A stretch of 64,000 nucleotides of DNA from Ulota crispa (GCA_963920765.1 OY987246.1:2668501-2732500); one strand, 5' to 3'; numbered from the stretch's first letter, positions 44,689 through 57,009 are shown. Made by a program: numbers and translations. The notes: a model not told the origin generated them from the letters alone.

Positions 44689-44984
44689 ACACTGAATATT
44701 GCATTTAGGTTGCCCCATATTAATTTCTTGACATTTCACACCATATAAATGTTTACTACTACATCAAAATTTATTGCAACAAACCATTTTTAGAGGGCCT
44801 ATCAACATCAATGAAGTTGCAAAAAGACAAACTAGTGGCTTCCAAGTCACAAATCATGTGAAATCTAAATATTTAGTGAGTTGCATGCGCCTCCAAGTGG
44901 CCAATTGATGAGTCATGAGGTGACTTACCAAAGATTAAGGCAACCTAATTGTCAAGGCAACCTAAATGCAATATTCAGTGTAGG
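44689..44984. repeat. Inverted repeat pair with 27-bp arms
   Basis: The arm at 44690-44716 (containing CACTGAATATTGCATTTAGG) and its exact inverse at 44957-44983 are separated by about 240 bp. Similarity stops outside the arms. A third GGCAACCTAA lies near 45018. Confidence 0.7.
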
Positions 44985-46485
44985 TAGATAGATATGTTAG
45001 GGGTGATTGGAGTCCTTGGCAACCTAAAAGAGGGATGACCCTATATAATGACAAGTAGTATTAGAAAAAAATTGGACTTCACGAGCTAAAATGTGGCATT
45101 TTTCATAGTCAATCATTTTTTTGCTAGAATGTGCCAAATATGTTTCTAATTTTACATTGTAATATACTAATTTTAGAAATTTGTAAAATCTAATTGGTTT
45201 TTTTGTAAGCAATTTCAAAATGCAACTAGTTTTTTTTCCCAATTCCATTGGCTAACTTTGAGCTAGCTGCTGGTTTTTCCTGCACATTATTTGACAAGGA
45301 CTTGCAATGGATTGTATTGGGGCTGCCTTAGCCCCTAAAAGCCGAGCTGTCCCCCCATGGGACAGTTGAGATTTTGGGCATGTGCCTATAGCTAATCTAC
45401 TTTTTGTGATTTTTTAAAACTTTTCATTAAAGGTGGGGAATTCCAAGTCCTACGCGGGAATCTAATTTTTTTGTCATTCTCACATTTGGCAAAGAAGATA
45501 TGCAAGAATTTCTACTACCCAAGAGAGGGAGGGCAATCTGGGTAGCCCGAAAACTTCTTAAAAATGTGTATTTTCTAAAATAGAAATCTGAAATTTGTTC
45601 TTTAGATTTTTCCATATTTGAGAAGCTTTGAATCATTCAACTTCAATCGATGAGATGAAAGTTATGAGATGTTCTAGTTTGTGGGCAGTTATGGATTCTC
45701 TACTCTAAAATAAACTTTGAAGTCCTTTATTTTCCACAATTTTTAACATTTTGGAAAAAAAACTAAACCTAAGAAAGTAGATTGTTTATCACAACATTAT
45801 AACCGTTGGGATTTGCATTTTTCATTTTAATAATTAAATTTTTAACAAATTAGTGATTTGACTAATTCTCTACTTCTTTTTACTTACTACTTTCCCCCAT
45901 GTGTTGTATAGTTCCAATTGATTTGAAAATTCTCCCACACATACCTAACTTGGTTTGCTACATGGAAAAAATAAACCTCAACTTTGTGTTGAGTAATTTT
46001 TTTCATGTAAGAGTGGTCAAAGGCTTCTGAATTTTTTTGAACAGCACAAAAAAATCCTTTTGTTTCATTTCAGATGTAAATATCTCCCTCCTCTCCATCT
46101 AGAATGACTTAACTTTTTCCCACAAGTACCTCTTCTAGTCTAAGGCAAGATCCTAAGGTTGGATTTGCAAAACAAACTTTATTTCCTACTTTTCTACTCA
46201 TTCCCTCCAAAGTGGCAGTTAACAGTGACTTTCACTAGAGAATACTGCTTGGGCCTTTAGGGGTTAAGAGCATTGCTATGCTTCATTCTAAATTTTTTAC
46301 TAAACACATTACTATTTTTTATTTAGTGTAAACTTAGAACTTATGATTATTATCATAGAAAGTTTACAAAAGAATTATTTGAGTAACCACAATAATACTC
46401 GGGTTTAAAAATTGGACAACAATCAATGTGGAGCCTTTCAAGCAAGCCAAAAGATAAAAAATATGATGAGTCTCTCCAATCATGC
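44985..46485. other. AT-rich intergenic DNA with a possible decayed TTAA element
   Basis: A right-type element end GGGCCTTTAGGGGTTAA is at about 46250-46266. A degenerate left partner (TTAGCCCCTAAAAGCC) lies near 45328, so a decayed TTAA element of about 0.94 kb is possible. No gene seen. Confidence 0.35.
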
Positions 46486-46716
46486 TTAACCCCTAAACGT
46501 TAGAACAGCCCTTTACAACCAATAAAATACGGCATATTTTCTTGTATTTGGAATGGATCCTTACCTCTACTACATTTGAGGTCAACAAAGAAGTTGGAAT
46601 TTAGATAAACGTGGTTCTAGTGGGCTATTTGAGATCCCAAGTTAAAATTTCTTATTGGTAGCAAATGCCAAATATATGGCACCGTATATACATCCCTTCT
46701 GATGTTTAGGGGTTAA
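46486..46716. mobile_element. TTAA-flanked MITE (piggyBac-like ends), copy 3
   Basis: 231 bp, with ends TTAACCCCTAAACGTTAG and GATGTTTAGGGGTTAA. The interior matches 6388 and 8085 (CTTGTATTTGGAATG, TACATTTGAG, GATCCCAA, TTATTGGTAGCAAATGCC) with more changes, so it is an older copy. Confidence 0.75.
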
Positions 46717-48714
46717 GAAAGAAAGTCCATGACAACCACACAACAAACTTTATGCACTTCCAGTAATTTCTAATTTTACACTAAGTAAAATATAGTGATA
46801 TTTGTAGTAAGTTCTTTAGAGTGATGCATTGGAAATGCTCTAACTTGGTAAATAAATACAGTTGAGTGAGTTGACTGTTGATTTGAGGGGTTTGAAAGTA
46901 ATTTGTTCAAATTTAGTAGTGATGATTTTTTATTTTCACTTGGTAATACCAAAGATTGAACTGTAAAGATTACACAATTTGGTCCTCTTTTATCCTCAAC
47001 TTTGCTTCAAAAGTTTTTGAGGGCTCCACCTTAGTGATGACCAACCTAGTATTTCGAAAAATAAACTTCAAACATTTATGCATGTTCTCATTACAGATAC
47101 CCGACTGAAAAAAAAAAAAAAAAAAGGAAATCTAAAGTGAAAAAAATGAAAACGTAAATGAACTTTTAAACTTGACATTGTAGAATAATATTTTTGGAAC
47201 TTATTCTAAGAATTTAAATAAATAAATTTCTTTATGATGATCTACATTCTATATTTTGTTTGCCTGTCTTGTGTTTTCTGTTTACACGAGTCTCACCCAG
47301 TTCAAGTTGATTATTTTGTGAGAAGATACCCCTCTAGAGAATTGTTTGGTTTTCAAAACGAATGATTAAGTGAAGAAGAAGAAAAATAGCTGTGAAAGGG
47401 AAAATGACCATGTCTCAAACTATCTTGAACATACCGAGAGTAGCTCAAATAATTCCTATACCACCTAGAGAATAATAATAACAAAATCAGTAATTAAAAT
47501 TTCTCAGTATAGTTGTATGAAAAAATCCATTTAGACTCTGATAGGTCAAAGTTTGTTCCAATTGTAGAAAATATTTTTTTGACACAAAGTCAAAAACAAC
47601 ATTTGTGTAATTAGTTATGAATCTTTTTTTTTGGGTGTAAAATGATACAAATAATTTTTTTGGGAGGCAGCTAAGATTTGTAATAGTATCAAAAATGGAT
47701 AAAGATATTTCATTATGAAGTAAAAGTTGAAACTCTTCATGTACTACAAAATCAACTTTACTACTAGGCTATTGAATTAGTACTTTTGACTTTGTTTTTT
47801 ATTTTTTTTAACATTGATTTCTTTACAGTAATTATTTTATTGCAAATAACTATATGATCAACAAACACCAAAAGTCATCTAATCATGGATTTGGAAAAGG
47901 TCTTAATTCAACTAAAATAGTTTAACTAATATTAAGCATATGTTAGATACAATTAAAATTTGAAAAGTAAAGAACAAAATTGAATAAAAAGTTTGTTGAT
48001 TTTAGTACTTTTGTATCTTTTTGTACACATCAAACTTTTGTAAATTTTCATGTGTCATTTCAAGAATTCTTCACATTTTTCCTATGAGTTGTTAAACATT
48101 TTTGTCTATTTTGTCTATGATTTTTTCATGTCTAAGACACAAGGAATTCATAAGCAACCCCTTAGACGAGAGTTTGTTGTGGTAAGTGAGATTAGTATGT
48201 AGAGTTATTAGTTACTTCACCTTAAATGCACACTCATGTGTGAAACAATATTTTGTAAAACACAAACAAAATCAAGCATGATGGAATAATAGTGACTCAT
48301 GAGTATTACTCAATCATTTTGGCTAGGTTTAGTGTTATGACAATCATTTGTCAATGGTGATTATAGATAATTACTTCAAACATATGTAGTGATTGATTGT
48401 CAAATATCAATTATGTTAAGTAACAAAAAGTAACAATATTTGCAAACTACACTATGAATTGGCTTTGTAGCACAATGTTTAAGAATATTTTGTAAATTGT
48501 ATTTGTGAGTGATAGGAACAACAATACTATAGACCACTTACTCAAACGATTACAAAACTATTCATAATTATTTATTTAATGATCATGAAGAATAAGATTT
48601 GTAGTTATCATAAACATGTATTTCTACCACTGGTGCTTGGTTAATGCCAACATTTGTATCAACAATGTTTAGATAAGATCACAGCCCCACTTTCCTTTTA
48701 CTCAAAAAATTTAT
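46717..48714. other. AT-rich intergenic DNA, no gene supported
   Basis: Includes a poly-A run at about 47108-47125. No convincing frames, hairpins or repeats of note. Confidence 0.5.
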
Positions 48715-49310
48715 TAAGGTAGCTACCCTTATAAGCGTGAAACACAATTTTGGAGTAGGAAAATCAATTGTTGAACTTTGAGAAAAAAATATTGTCAAGT
48801 TAGGAAGAGGAAACCAAAAATATTGGCATCAATTTCAAAGTTCCAATTGCAAGCATTTGGTCACAAAGATTTTTCAAAGTCCAAAAATCACTAAAATTGT
48901 ATAGTTGTAAGTAGGAGATGCTAAAAACAACTCTTAGTGAAGTCTTTCATGTGCTCATACACTCATAATACTAACTTGAGGAGTTCTTAAATAGTCAGCA
49001 CTCAACCATCATGTCAATCACCCAAAATCATCATGTCAATCACCCAAAATCATCATGTCAATCACCCAAAATCATCAAGTCAATCACCCAAAATCATCAA
49101 GTCAATCACCCAAAATCATCAAGTCAATCACCCAAAACCATCATGTCAATCACCCAAAACCATCATGTCAATCACCCAAAATCATAATGTCAGTCACCCA
49201 AAACCATCGAGTCAATTACCCAAAATCATCAAGTCAATTACCCAAAATCATCAAGTCAATCACCCAAAACTATCACTTTGTCACCCACAACCAATTTTTT
49301 GTATACTTGG
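48715..49310. mobile_element. MITE family B copy with internal minisatellite; right end unclear
   Basis: The left end TAAGGTAGCTACCC and the interior (GTTAGGAAGAGGAAACC, ATTGGCATCAA, CATAATACTAACTTGAG) match the element at 55293-55814, which has the TIR TAAGGTAGGAGCACCC. The tandem array at 49011-49275 lies where the sister copy has its own short tandem repeats. The right end could not be fixed. Confidence 0.6.
49011..49275. repeat. 22-bp minisatellite, about 12 units
   Basis: The unit is TCAATCACCCAAAATCATCA plus TG or AG; the units differ at a few positions (ATG/AAG, CAAAAT/CAAAAC). Head to tail without spacers, so not a CRISPR array. Period 22 is not a multiple of three, so the peptide-like frames across it are artefacts. 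Confidence 0.9.
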
Positions 49311-49697
49311 GAGCAGTGTCTAGGGAGGTTTTTAAAAAAACTAGGTACATTTCCTAATCTTATCTAGGTCAATTGGTTTTATTTATTTTTAATTGGCCAT
49401 GGCCTAGACATGTATTTTTTGGTCGGCCAGTAACCTTTGTTTCTTTTTTTCACTCGGTTGATTTCCTAAGTTTAGGAAAATAGTTCGGTTGAAATCTTAA
49501 TTTCAATGTATTATATCAGAATTTTTTTTCTTACAAATGCTATAGAAAAATCAATCTTTTGCTTACCATGTGCATGGAGTTGGAAGTCAAGATTTAAGCT
49601 TCTAGAATTAGGGTATACAAGGTATACAATTGAGCAGTGAGCACCACGTTTCCTTTAAGGATTGGTGCACCAAGTGCACCATTCATCCCATTAACCA

Positions 49698-49769
49698 TCA
49701 CCCACTCACCCACTCACCCACTCACCCACTCACCCACTCACCCACTCACCCACTCACCCACTCACCCAC
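49698..49769. repeat. 8-bp microsatellite (CTCACCCA)n
   Basis: About eight to nine uninterrupted units. The strand is strongly C-rich and the block resembles the CACCCA words in the nearby 22-bp array. Confidence 0.9.
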
Positions 49770-50481
49770 ATGGCCACCTCTCCCATGTTTCTTGTTTTTA
49801 ATTTTTTTGAACTTTTAGCACCCTGTAACCATTTGTGAAACAAAAAAACATTTGGTTTTTGTTTAGAAGGTTGGAAAATTTCCTTATCATGGAAAAGTTC
49901 ATAGGTTGATTTCCCATAGTTTCAAATTTCATTTGGCCCATTTCCTCATTTACAAGTGCACATTTGGCTAAATTTCCTAAGGATGAAATTGTAACTCGAC
50001 TAATTTCCTAAAGTTGTGTTTTTATGGTCAAAAGCAAATCCGCCAGTTTTCTTTTTTTTCAGCAATCCTCAAAAAAAGTCAGCTGACTTGTAACTAAAAC
50101 TCTGTTCTCCCCGGACACTGCTTGGGAGTGATTGACAAAAATCCATGTCAAACAGTGTCGCTACCTTATGAGCTTGGTTAAGGTCAAGTACTTGCACATG
50201 GTCAATGCTTTTTTTACATCAATGCCCAATTTAACTTATTAGTTAGAAAGGCGTTTGATTAGTGTACCAAAAGTATGGATGTGAAAGCACCTCCAAAGTT
50301 GCAATTGCTACAACAAGGGAAAGTAATGTAAAGAGAATATTTTTTTATGATCAATGCTTGGCTAAGGTCAAACACTTTTTCCTAGCCCAAAGTTTTCACC
50401 TTGTCCAAGCGCCAATGTAATCCAATTGGCTTGTTAACCAAGTTTTTGCATTCACAAATTACTGAAAAGGCAATATTTAAA
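49770..50481. other. AT-rich intergenic DNA, no gene
   Basis: Nothing coding. GCTACCTTA at about 50160 could be the far end of the family B element that starts at 48715, but this pairing is not proven. Confidence 0.35.
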
Positions 50482-50890
50482 GGGAATTGCTAAAGCCACA
50501 CCCAAAATTGCTCACACCACACCCATGAGAGTACTCAATTTGAGAATTTGATGCTTTTTTTTTTGTTCAAGTGGTCCATCATTCATTCAATCATGCCATT
50601 ACCACCTCTTTGAAAGAAAGAAGAAGAAATACAAAAAGAAAAATTGAACTCTTCTTACACCAATGCTATTTTTTAATGTATTTTTCTTCTAAGTAATTCA
50701 AGAATCCTATATTTTTAAATTCAAATTCAAGCGCCTCCAATTTTTTTGAATGTAGCCTTAGAATAATACAGATGAAAAAATTCTTTTAATCCAAATGAAA
50801 AAAATCAACATCAAATTCTCACATATCATGCTCAAAGTACACTTTAAGGGTGTGGCATTAGCAGTTTTGGGTGTACCTTTAGCAATTCCC
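50482..50890. mobile_element. 409-bp TIR element, GGGAATTGCTAAA ends (MULE/hAT-like MITE)
   Basis: The left end GGGAATTGCTAAAGCCACACCC and the right end, inverse of GGGAATTGCTAAAGGTACACCC, match over about 44 bp (GCCACACC repeats included). The flanks TATTTAAA and TATTTTAAA look like an 8-9 bp target duplication. Non-coding. Confidence 0.75.
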
Positions 50891-50957
50891 TATTTTAAAT
50901 TTATTAGTTAAAACTAAGTCAATTTCCTCAATTCTCTCCATCAACTTTTATAGATCA

Positions 50958-51245
50958 CATAAAACCTCATATTTAATAAAATGGGAGATTGGGCACCTCC
51001 CAAAATAACCAAAGGAGACATAAAACTTTTCAATTTCAGGTTAGTTTTGAAAGGTTTTATTGCAATTTAGGTCGAGTCGACCTAAATTGCAATAAAACCT
51101 TCTATTTTCAAGTAAAATATGAAAGATTTTATGTCAATTCAGCTCAAATCAAGTTGAATTGACATAAAACCTTTCGTCGACTTTCCCTTACATTACCTCT
51201 CATTTTAATGAAAAACTCCCATTTTATTGAATATGAGGTTATAAG
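50958..51245. repeat. Nested multi-hairpin element
   Basis: Outer inverted arms: CCTCATATTTAATAAAATGG (about 50965) against the inverse near 51220. Inside, 51051-51101 is a perfect 25-bp inverted repeat with a single-base loop, and 51121-51175 is a second hairpin with about 22-bp arms (GATTTTATGTCAATTCA). Both inner stems contain a TTTTAT-G-CAATT core and are related to each other. Confidence 0.85.
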
Positions 51246-51833
51246 ATAAATCCATTGGCTTATCTCATATGACTTGATCTCAAAGAAAAACAAAAGCATT
51301 GCATATCAAATCTCTCCCAATGTATATGATTTTAACTCCTACAGGACCAAGTCCCCTTATTTTTATAAAAGTCGCTAAAAAATGTCATTTTTGGGGGAAT
51401 GAGTAGAAAGATAGGAAAAAAAAAAAAATTTTGAAAACCCAATCGTAGGAATTTCTTTTGGACTATGGAAGCGAGTATGGGAGGTGTTTGTGGAAAAAGA
51501 ATTAGCTTGTCTAAGATAAAGGAGAGTGAGGAACTTACATCTAAAGTGACAAAAAAAAACCCTTTTTGACCAAAATTTTCAAAAGTCTTTGACCACTCTT
51601 GTTAGTCTTGTAGCAAAAAATTGCTTTACACACACTTGAGGTTTAATTGCTCCATATAGAAAACTAAGTTAGGTGTGTGAAGGAGAATTTTCAAATGAAC
51701 TGTAACTGTACAATATACTTCAAAAAATCTTTAAATGCCAGAAGGTCATGAAGTTTGCAAATACACTAGGCAAAATTGGAGGCTTTATGTAAATTTCAAA
51801 AATATGAGTTCTTTTGATCCAAATGGTGAAACT
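51246..51833. other. AT-rich intergenic DNA, nothing recognised
   Basis: No frame, hairpin or repeat of note. Confidence 0.4.
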
Positions 51834-53612
51834 AAGGCCCACTTTACATATGGAGGCCGTGCCATCTGATTGCGTCGAAGGTCACTAATCTTGCCTTTTG
51901 ATTGGACAAAAAGCTAAAATCAGCCCTAAGGCCCTTACACCTAGTGGCATGGCCAATTTGGTGGAATGAATTTTTTATTCAACAAAGATAAGATCTGACA
52001 TAGCCTAAGTACTCTGAATTGGGTGTTTCAAAAATGGGAGGCCAATTCTTGGCCTTGGGGCCAATGTCAAGTTTCATTTTAAAAAAAATTCATAAAATAT
52101 TATTTTTTCTCCAATAGAATCTGTTATATCAAAAGCCCGGGAGCACAAGAGAGAAGCCAGGCGATGGGGGGATGGGGGGATGGCATGGGGGGATGGCATG
52201 GGGGGATGGAGGGGATGGCATGGGGGGATGGAGGGGATGGCATGGGGGGATGGGGGATGGGGGATGGGGGATGGCATGGGGGCATGTACATGGGGGGATG
52301 GAGATGGCATGGGGGGCATGGACATGGGGGATGGAGGATGACATGGGGGATGGGGGACGACATGGGGGGATGGGGGGATGGCATGGGGGGCATGGGCCAT
52401 TTAGCTTGCTAAACAAGTTTACATATTATTTGTGTAGGCTTGTATATTTTGTACTCCCTCCATCCCAATATAAAATTCCAAACTAGGTATAGTTCTTGTC
52501 CCACTAAAAAGCTTCATTTTGCTAATTTCAATTGTTGAGAAAGCGTATGTCATGTCCAATGATCTCATGGGGGCAAGTTAAGCAATTACATAGCATTCCT
52601 CTCCTAACAAGCTTGGCCTTGCCCATATGAGGTACCATTGTTGCTACTAATCTTTAAATCATCAATTATGAGGAGCTAGCAACATGTACAAATATGATAC
52701 TTTTTGCATGGAATTTGGGTGTCAACGGCAACATAAAAATTAGAGATTTTTCAAACATTTGGTAGGTGGTATATTGATTCTAGAATGTATTTGTCACTAG
52801 CATAATGACTAAAACTACAGTTAATCCCTCATGGAGAAGTTTTTTGGAGTTTTATAATAGGACATAGGGAGTATCTATTTGCAAACCATTTTTTTCCTTC
52901 TATGCTTCTCATGAAGTTTTCAACCTTGCGTAAGTTGATATTTTGATTTCTTTTTCTATAATCTTTTATGCAAGATACTCTTGATGATCCATAACTCATA
53001 GTATATATTTTGCTAGATACTATCTGCATAAAGCTTGATTTATGGAAGAACAAATCAATATGCAAAAATATCATAAATGCTTTGTGGTTGATAAAAAGAA
53101 AATAATAAAGGCTATTGGTATAATATACCTTGATAAGGTAAACAAAGAACTTAAGAGTTTGTTTCAAACTTCATATTTAGGGTTCATGCACATTTTGGCA
53201 ACATCCCCCCTTTGTCCAACTCTATTTTTTGGTATCTATCATCATGTCATTGTTTCAAAATTTAAAAAAAAAAAAAAAAAAAATCAATTAATTAAAAAAA
53301 ATTGTGACCTATTCTCACTTTACATTGCAACAAGAAGCCACTATCTCCAAATGCTGACTTTTTGAAAACAAACCATGGCCCATAAGAGATTTTTGTCACA
53401 ACTTCTCACCTTCAGTGTAAAGATGGCTAAACTTTATTGAAATGGCCCAACTCCTTGGCCTCAAGGCCTTTACATATGAGACAATTGGCCCCCACTATAC
53501 TCTTATTTTAATTAGTAGTGGAGACCGGCCTTAAGCAAAATGTGGGCTGAAATTTGAGGCAATCGGCCCTTAGCCAAATTGGCCCGGCCCCCATATGTAA
53601 AGCGGCCCTGAA
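51834..53612. mobile_element. Possible 1.8-kb foldback-type element around a G-rich tandem block
   Basis: GGCCCACTTTACATATGGAGGCC near 51838 and its inverse GGCCCCCATATGTAAAGCGGCCC near 53590 could be ends. Subterminal GGCC-rich words (GGCCTTGGGGCCAAT; GGCCCAACTCCTTGGCC) occur in both flanks. Weak, since the arms match only in patches. Confidence 0.35.
52164..52394. repeat. G-rich imperfect minisatellite (GATGGGGGGATGGCAT words)
   Basis: About 230 bp made of GATGGGGG, GATGGCATGGGGGG and GATGGAG words, purine-rich on the plus strand and full of runs of four to six G. All six-frame products over it are low-complexity. Confidence 0.9.
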
Positions 53613-54108
53613 AAATTTTAGCCTCCTACATCTTGGAAAAAACTTGAAATAAAAAATACACAAATAGCTCAAAAAATTAAAGTACCAAATATTACAAGGG
53701 ATAAAAGGAATGGAGTTTTGGGAGTCCCCCAAGACAAGCCCCTTTGATCAATTCCACTTCCCTTTGCCCAACTAGCCACACCTTGTGCTCATAAAGGCTA
53801 ACCCTCTTTGGAGTCAACACCCATTTACAAAAGAGAGGCCTGCCCAAACTACCCTTTTCCCCCTAGTTGGAAAACTCTTGATAACTTCTTCATTGAAAAT
53901 CAAAATGAAGTTAAAATTAAATGCTGGCATAGATCTTGGAATTCCTCATCTTCAACAAAAGTTTCAAAAAATCACATAAACTAGTTTAGCTATAGGTACA
54001 TGCCTAAAATCTATTTGTCCTCAAAGGGAACAATTGGAACGCCATATTCGTTAAATTGGGAAAACGCAATTCCCAAATTGAACTTCACCTTAAACCCAAA
54101 AAGTTACC
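53613..54108. other. Intergenic, nothing recognised
   Basis: No supported gene or repeat apart from the flanking elements. Confidence 0.4.
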
Positions 54109-55021
54109 TTAACCCTTTAAGGACCACACGATCATATTTTGGTTGCTGGGAGTGGTTTTTGGCCTATAGGTTGAAATCGCTCAATAATTTGGAATTTGGT
54201 CTTGAAGTACGCATGTGATCACAAGAATTTTGCATCCATCTAAAAATAACAATACAATTGGGTATGTGAGATGACAAACAATGATATTTATATGGCATGG
54301 CTTCAAAATACATATTCAATTTTTGTCAAAGATGGATCAAAACAACAACACAATACATCAAGTATGCAAGAAGAATGTCAAATTTCAATTGCACAATTCT
54401 AAAAAAATTCAAATTGCTTAAGAAATATGCTTGTATTGTTTTCCTATACGGTAGTAGTATAATTGTAGTATTTGAAGATCTATTGAACTGTTGTTGTCAT
54501 TGTGGCTTTTAAATATGTCATCCTACATTTAAGGCCAATTTTTGATTGTTTTCACCAATTGGATTTTCCAGAATAATTATCAAATTTCTTGTAGAACCGT
54601 TTTAGGGTAGCAAAGAAAGTGGGATTTTTGACCCTTTTTGTCCACTTAGCTACACCTTGTGATTGCTATTTTTGTCTATTTTGTGTGAAACTAGTCTTGT
54701 TGGAAAGGTGGGAAACCTTGCTTTCTAAAAATGTAAGGCTCTTCTCAATCAAAGCTTGCATGAAAGGTTAATATTAAAAACTAAACAAGAATGAAACACA
54801 AGAGATTTTCCGCATATGGCTCACTCAATCATTATAATATTTCACCTCCAACGGTAGATCTAGCTGAAATTTTGGTGCTTTACAATAAACAAGGTGTACT
54901 TCCCATTTGTACGGTTGGATTACTGAAAATGGGTCCATATTTGAGTTAATTGCACTTCTAAGCTTACAACCCCTATTTTTAGTGGATTTTGTGAAAATGG
55001 GTGTGGTCCTTAAAGGGTTAA
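54109..55021. mobile_element. 0.9-kb TTAA-flanked element
   Basis: The left end TTAACCCTTTAAGGACCACA and its exact inverse at the right give a perfect 21-bp match including the TTAA (54109-54112 and 55018-55021). The end sequence is the same type as in the 240-bp copies. No transposase frame, so it is non-autonomous. A second right-type end (GGGCCTTTAGGGGTTAA) sits just outside, finishing at 55108. Confidence 0.75.
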
Positions 55022-55292
55022 GGTGATCACCTTAAACCTTCAAAAGTCCCAAATTCAAACATAGTTCCCAAATTAACAAATATAGTGTTTTGGGCCTTTA
55101 GGGGTTAATGCAATTCCTTATGAAAACTCAAAAAATTAAAAATCAAAAATCAAAAATTGATAGAAGAGAAACAAACAAAAATCCAAGGTGGCCCTTTTAT
55201 GGGTTTCCCATGAAAAGACTTGGAGGGTCCAAGAGGGTTCAATCCCCACGAACTCTTGGATGTTGAGGAGCCCCATGGAAACCAGCTCTCAA

Positions 55293-55814
55293 TAAGGTAG
55301 GAGCACCCATAAGCAAAAAACTAAAGGTTTTGGGGTATGAAAATTAATTGACAAATTTTGAAAAAATTGTGTCATGTAGGAAGAGGAAATAAAAAATGTT
55401 GGCATCAACTTGAAAGCTCCAATTGCACACATTTGTTTCCAAAGATGTTTTAAAGTCCTAAATCACTAAAAAAAGTATAGCTGTTTGTAGAGATGTCTTT
55501 AGTGTGCTCATATGCTCATAATACTAACTTGAGAAGTTCTTAAATAGTGAGATGGGCCACTCAAAATTGTCACGTCAATCACCCAAACCCATCACTTTGT
55601 CACCCATAAGACCAAAACCATCACTTTGTCACCCATAAGACCAAAACCATCACTTTGTCACCCATAAAACCATAATCATGATCACTTTATCACTCATAAC
55701 CATCACTTTGTCGCCCATAACCAAATTTTTTTTTAAATTATCACTCACTGACATCAGGCCACAGAAGTAGATTTCGGGATGGGGACACTAACTGTGAAGG
55801 GTGCTCCTATCTTA
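55293..55814. mobile_element. MITE family B, complete copy
   Basis: 522 bp between TAAGGTAGGAGCACCC and the inverse of TAAGATAGGAGCACCC. Its interior matches 48715-49310. Near the right end a tandem repeat of about 29 bp (CACCCATAAGACCAAAACCA) occurs about three times, followed by shorter CATCACTTTGTC words. The TIR start resembles family A (TAAGGTAG-A-CACCCATAA), so the two families may use the same transposase. Confidence 0.75.
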
Positions 55815-56195
55815 CTACGATACAGTTGCCTACCATACAGTGACCTACACTTGAGGAGTGGCCGGAACGAGGAATTGGATCAAACCGTCGCATGTCTGCA
55901 TGACTACATTGACCTGGAGTATTTGCATTCAATTTGGCTCAATTATTCACTTGCGACTCCGTAATACGGAGCAGGAGTAGGCTTTGGATGGCGGTTAGCT
56001 TAAAATGGTTGGCCGCAAGGCTGGTAAAACTCGTAAAGACGAGGTAATCTACAACAGAAGTTCTTCACCAGGAGATCCAGCTGACGCGTATCGATGTGCA
56101 ATACAAGCTCCGATAAATGGCTGCCCGGGACCCATGTGTACATGAATACAATGGTAAACATGAGCAAGAAAGTTGAATGGGAAGCCATTCGTATT
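55815..56195. other. Short intergenic segment of balanced composition
   Basis: Overlapping frames on both strands (such as 55779-55964) with no recognised domain. Left unassigned. Confidence 0.3.
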
Positions 56196-56852
56196 GGGAA
56201 TTGCTAAATCCACCACATATTTTGCTAAATTTCTCACATTGCATCATGTTTAGGAGTTCCGCAAAGAGAAGAATGGCAAATTTAGTATTTATTGGATGAT
56301 CATGTAATGATGTTGTTACTCGTACTTATCTAGGATTACATACACTCAAAGTTTCAGATGTTAAGTCAAGTAAAAGAAAGAAACACCATATTTGTTATAT
56401 TGGGAAAAAGCTTACAAAGTGGGACTTTTGAAGGATTAAGGTGGTCACCTTAATTCTAGCTATAGCGTTTTTTTTGGTACACGTGCCCTCACCTGAGAGG
56501 AGGAATTTGTGAGGAAAAAATCTTAGTGGCTCAAACTGAATCTAATACCTTCGAATCTGGTTTAAGGTGGCTATTTTGGATTAAAGTGAGGTACAAAATG
56601 GTACCATTGTTTTCCCAATTTAATGAATATGACATTAAGAAGAAAGGGAAGATTGGATGAAGAAAAGAAAGAAAGGGTGGACAAAAAAAAAGACAAAAGA
56701 AAAAAAGAAAAAGAAGAGTGAAGTGCATTTCCCATCATCATCAAATGACCATTTGATAAATATGAAATTTGCCCTTCTTTTGTTTGTGGAACTCCTAAAC
56801 ATGATGCAATGGGATAGATTTAGCAAAATGTGTGGTGGATTTAGCAGTTCCC
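56196..56852. mobile_element. 657-bp TIR element, GGGAATTGCTAAATCC ends
   Basis: Long terminal inverted repeats: GGGAATTGCTAAATCCACCA at the left against its near-exact inverse ending GCAGTTCCC at 56852, with similarity continuing inward for more than 80 bp (CATTGCATCATGTTTAGGAG against CTCCTAAACATGATGCAATG). Flanks TTCGTATT and TTGGTATT suggest an 8-bp target duplication with one change. The ends are related to the 50482-50890 element. Confidence 0.8.
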
Positions 56853-57009
56853 TTGGTATTTCTCATTCCCTTAATTGTCGGAATCCTGCGGCAGCTGAAT
56901 ACAGTCAGAACGTTTCTGGTATTACTATGACCCATGCTATTACTGGTGACTATTGGGTGGTACAGCTCGAGCACGCGTGTGGTCCAGCTAAGGACAGGCT
57001 TTCGTGCTT

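Noticed and set aside
49011-49275. Regular 22-bp repeats resembling a CRISPR array
   Set aside because: Units are head to tail with no unique spacers, vary in sequence, and sit in plant nuclear DNA; this is a minisatellite.
52074-52486. Overlapping frames giving Pro/His/Met-rich or Gly/Trp/Met-rich proteins
   Set aside because: They are translations of the G-rich tandem block on both strands; no independent coding evidence.
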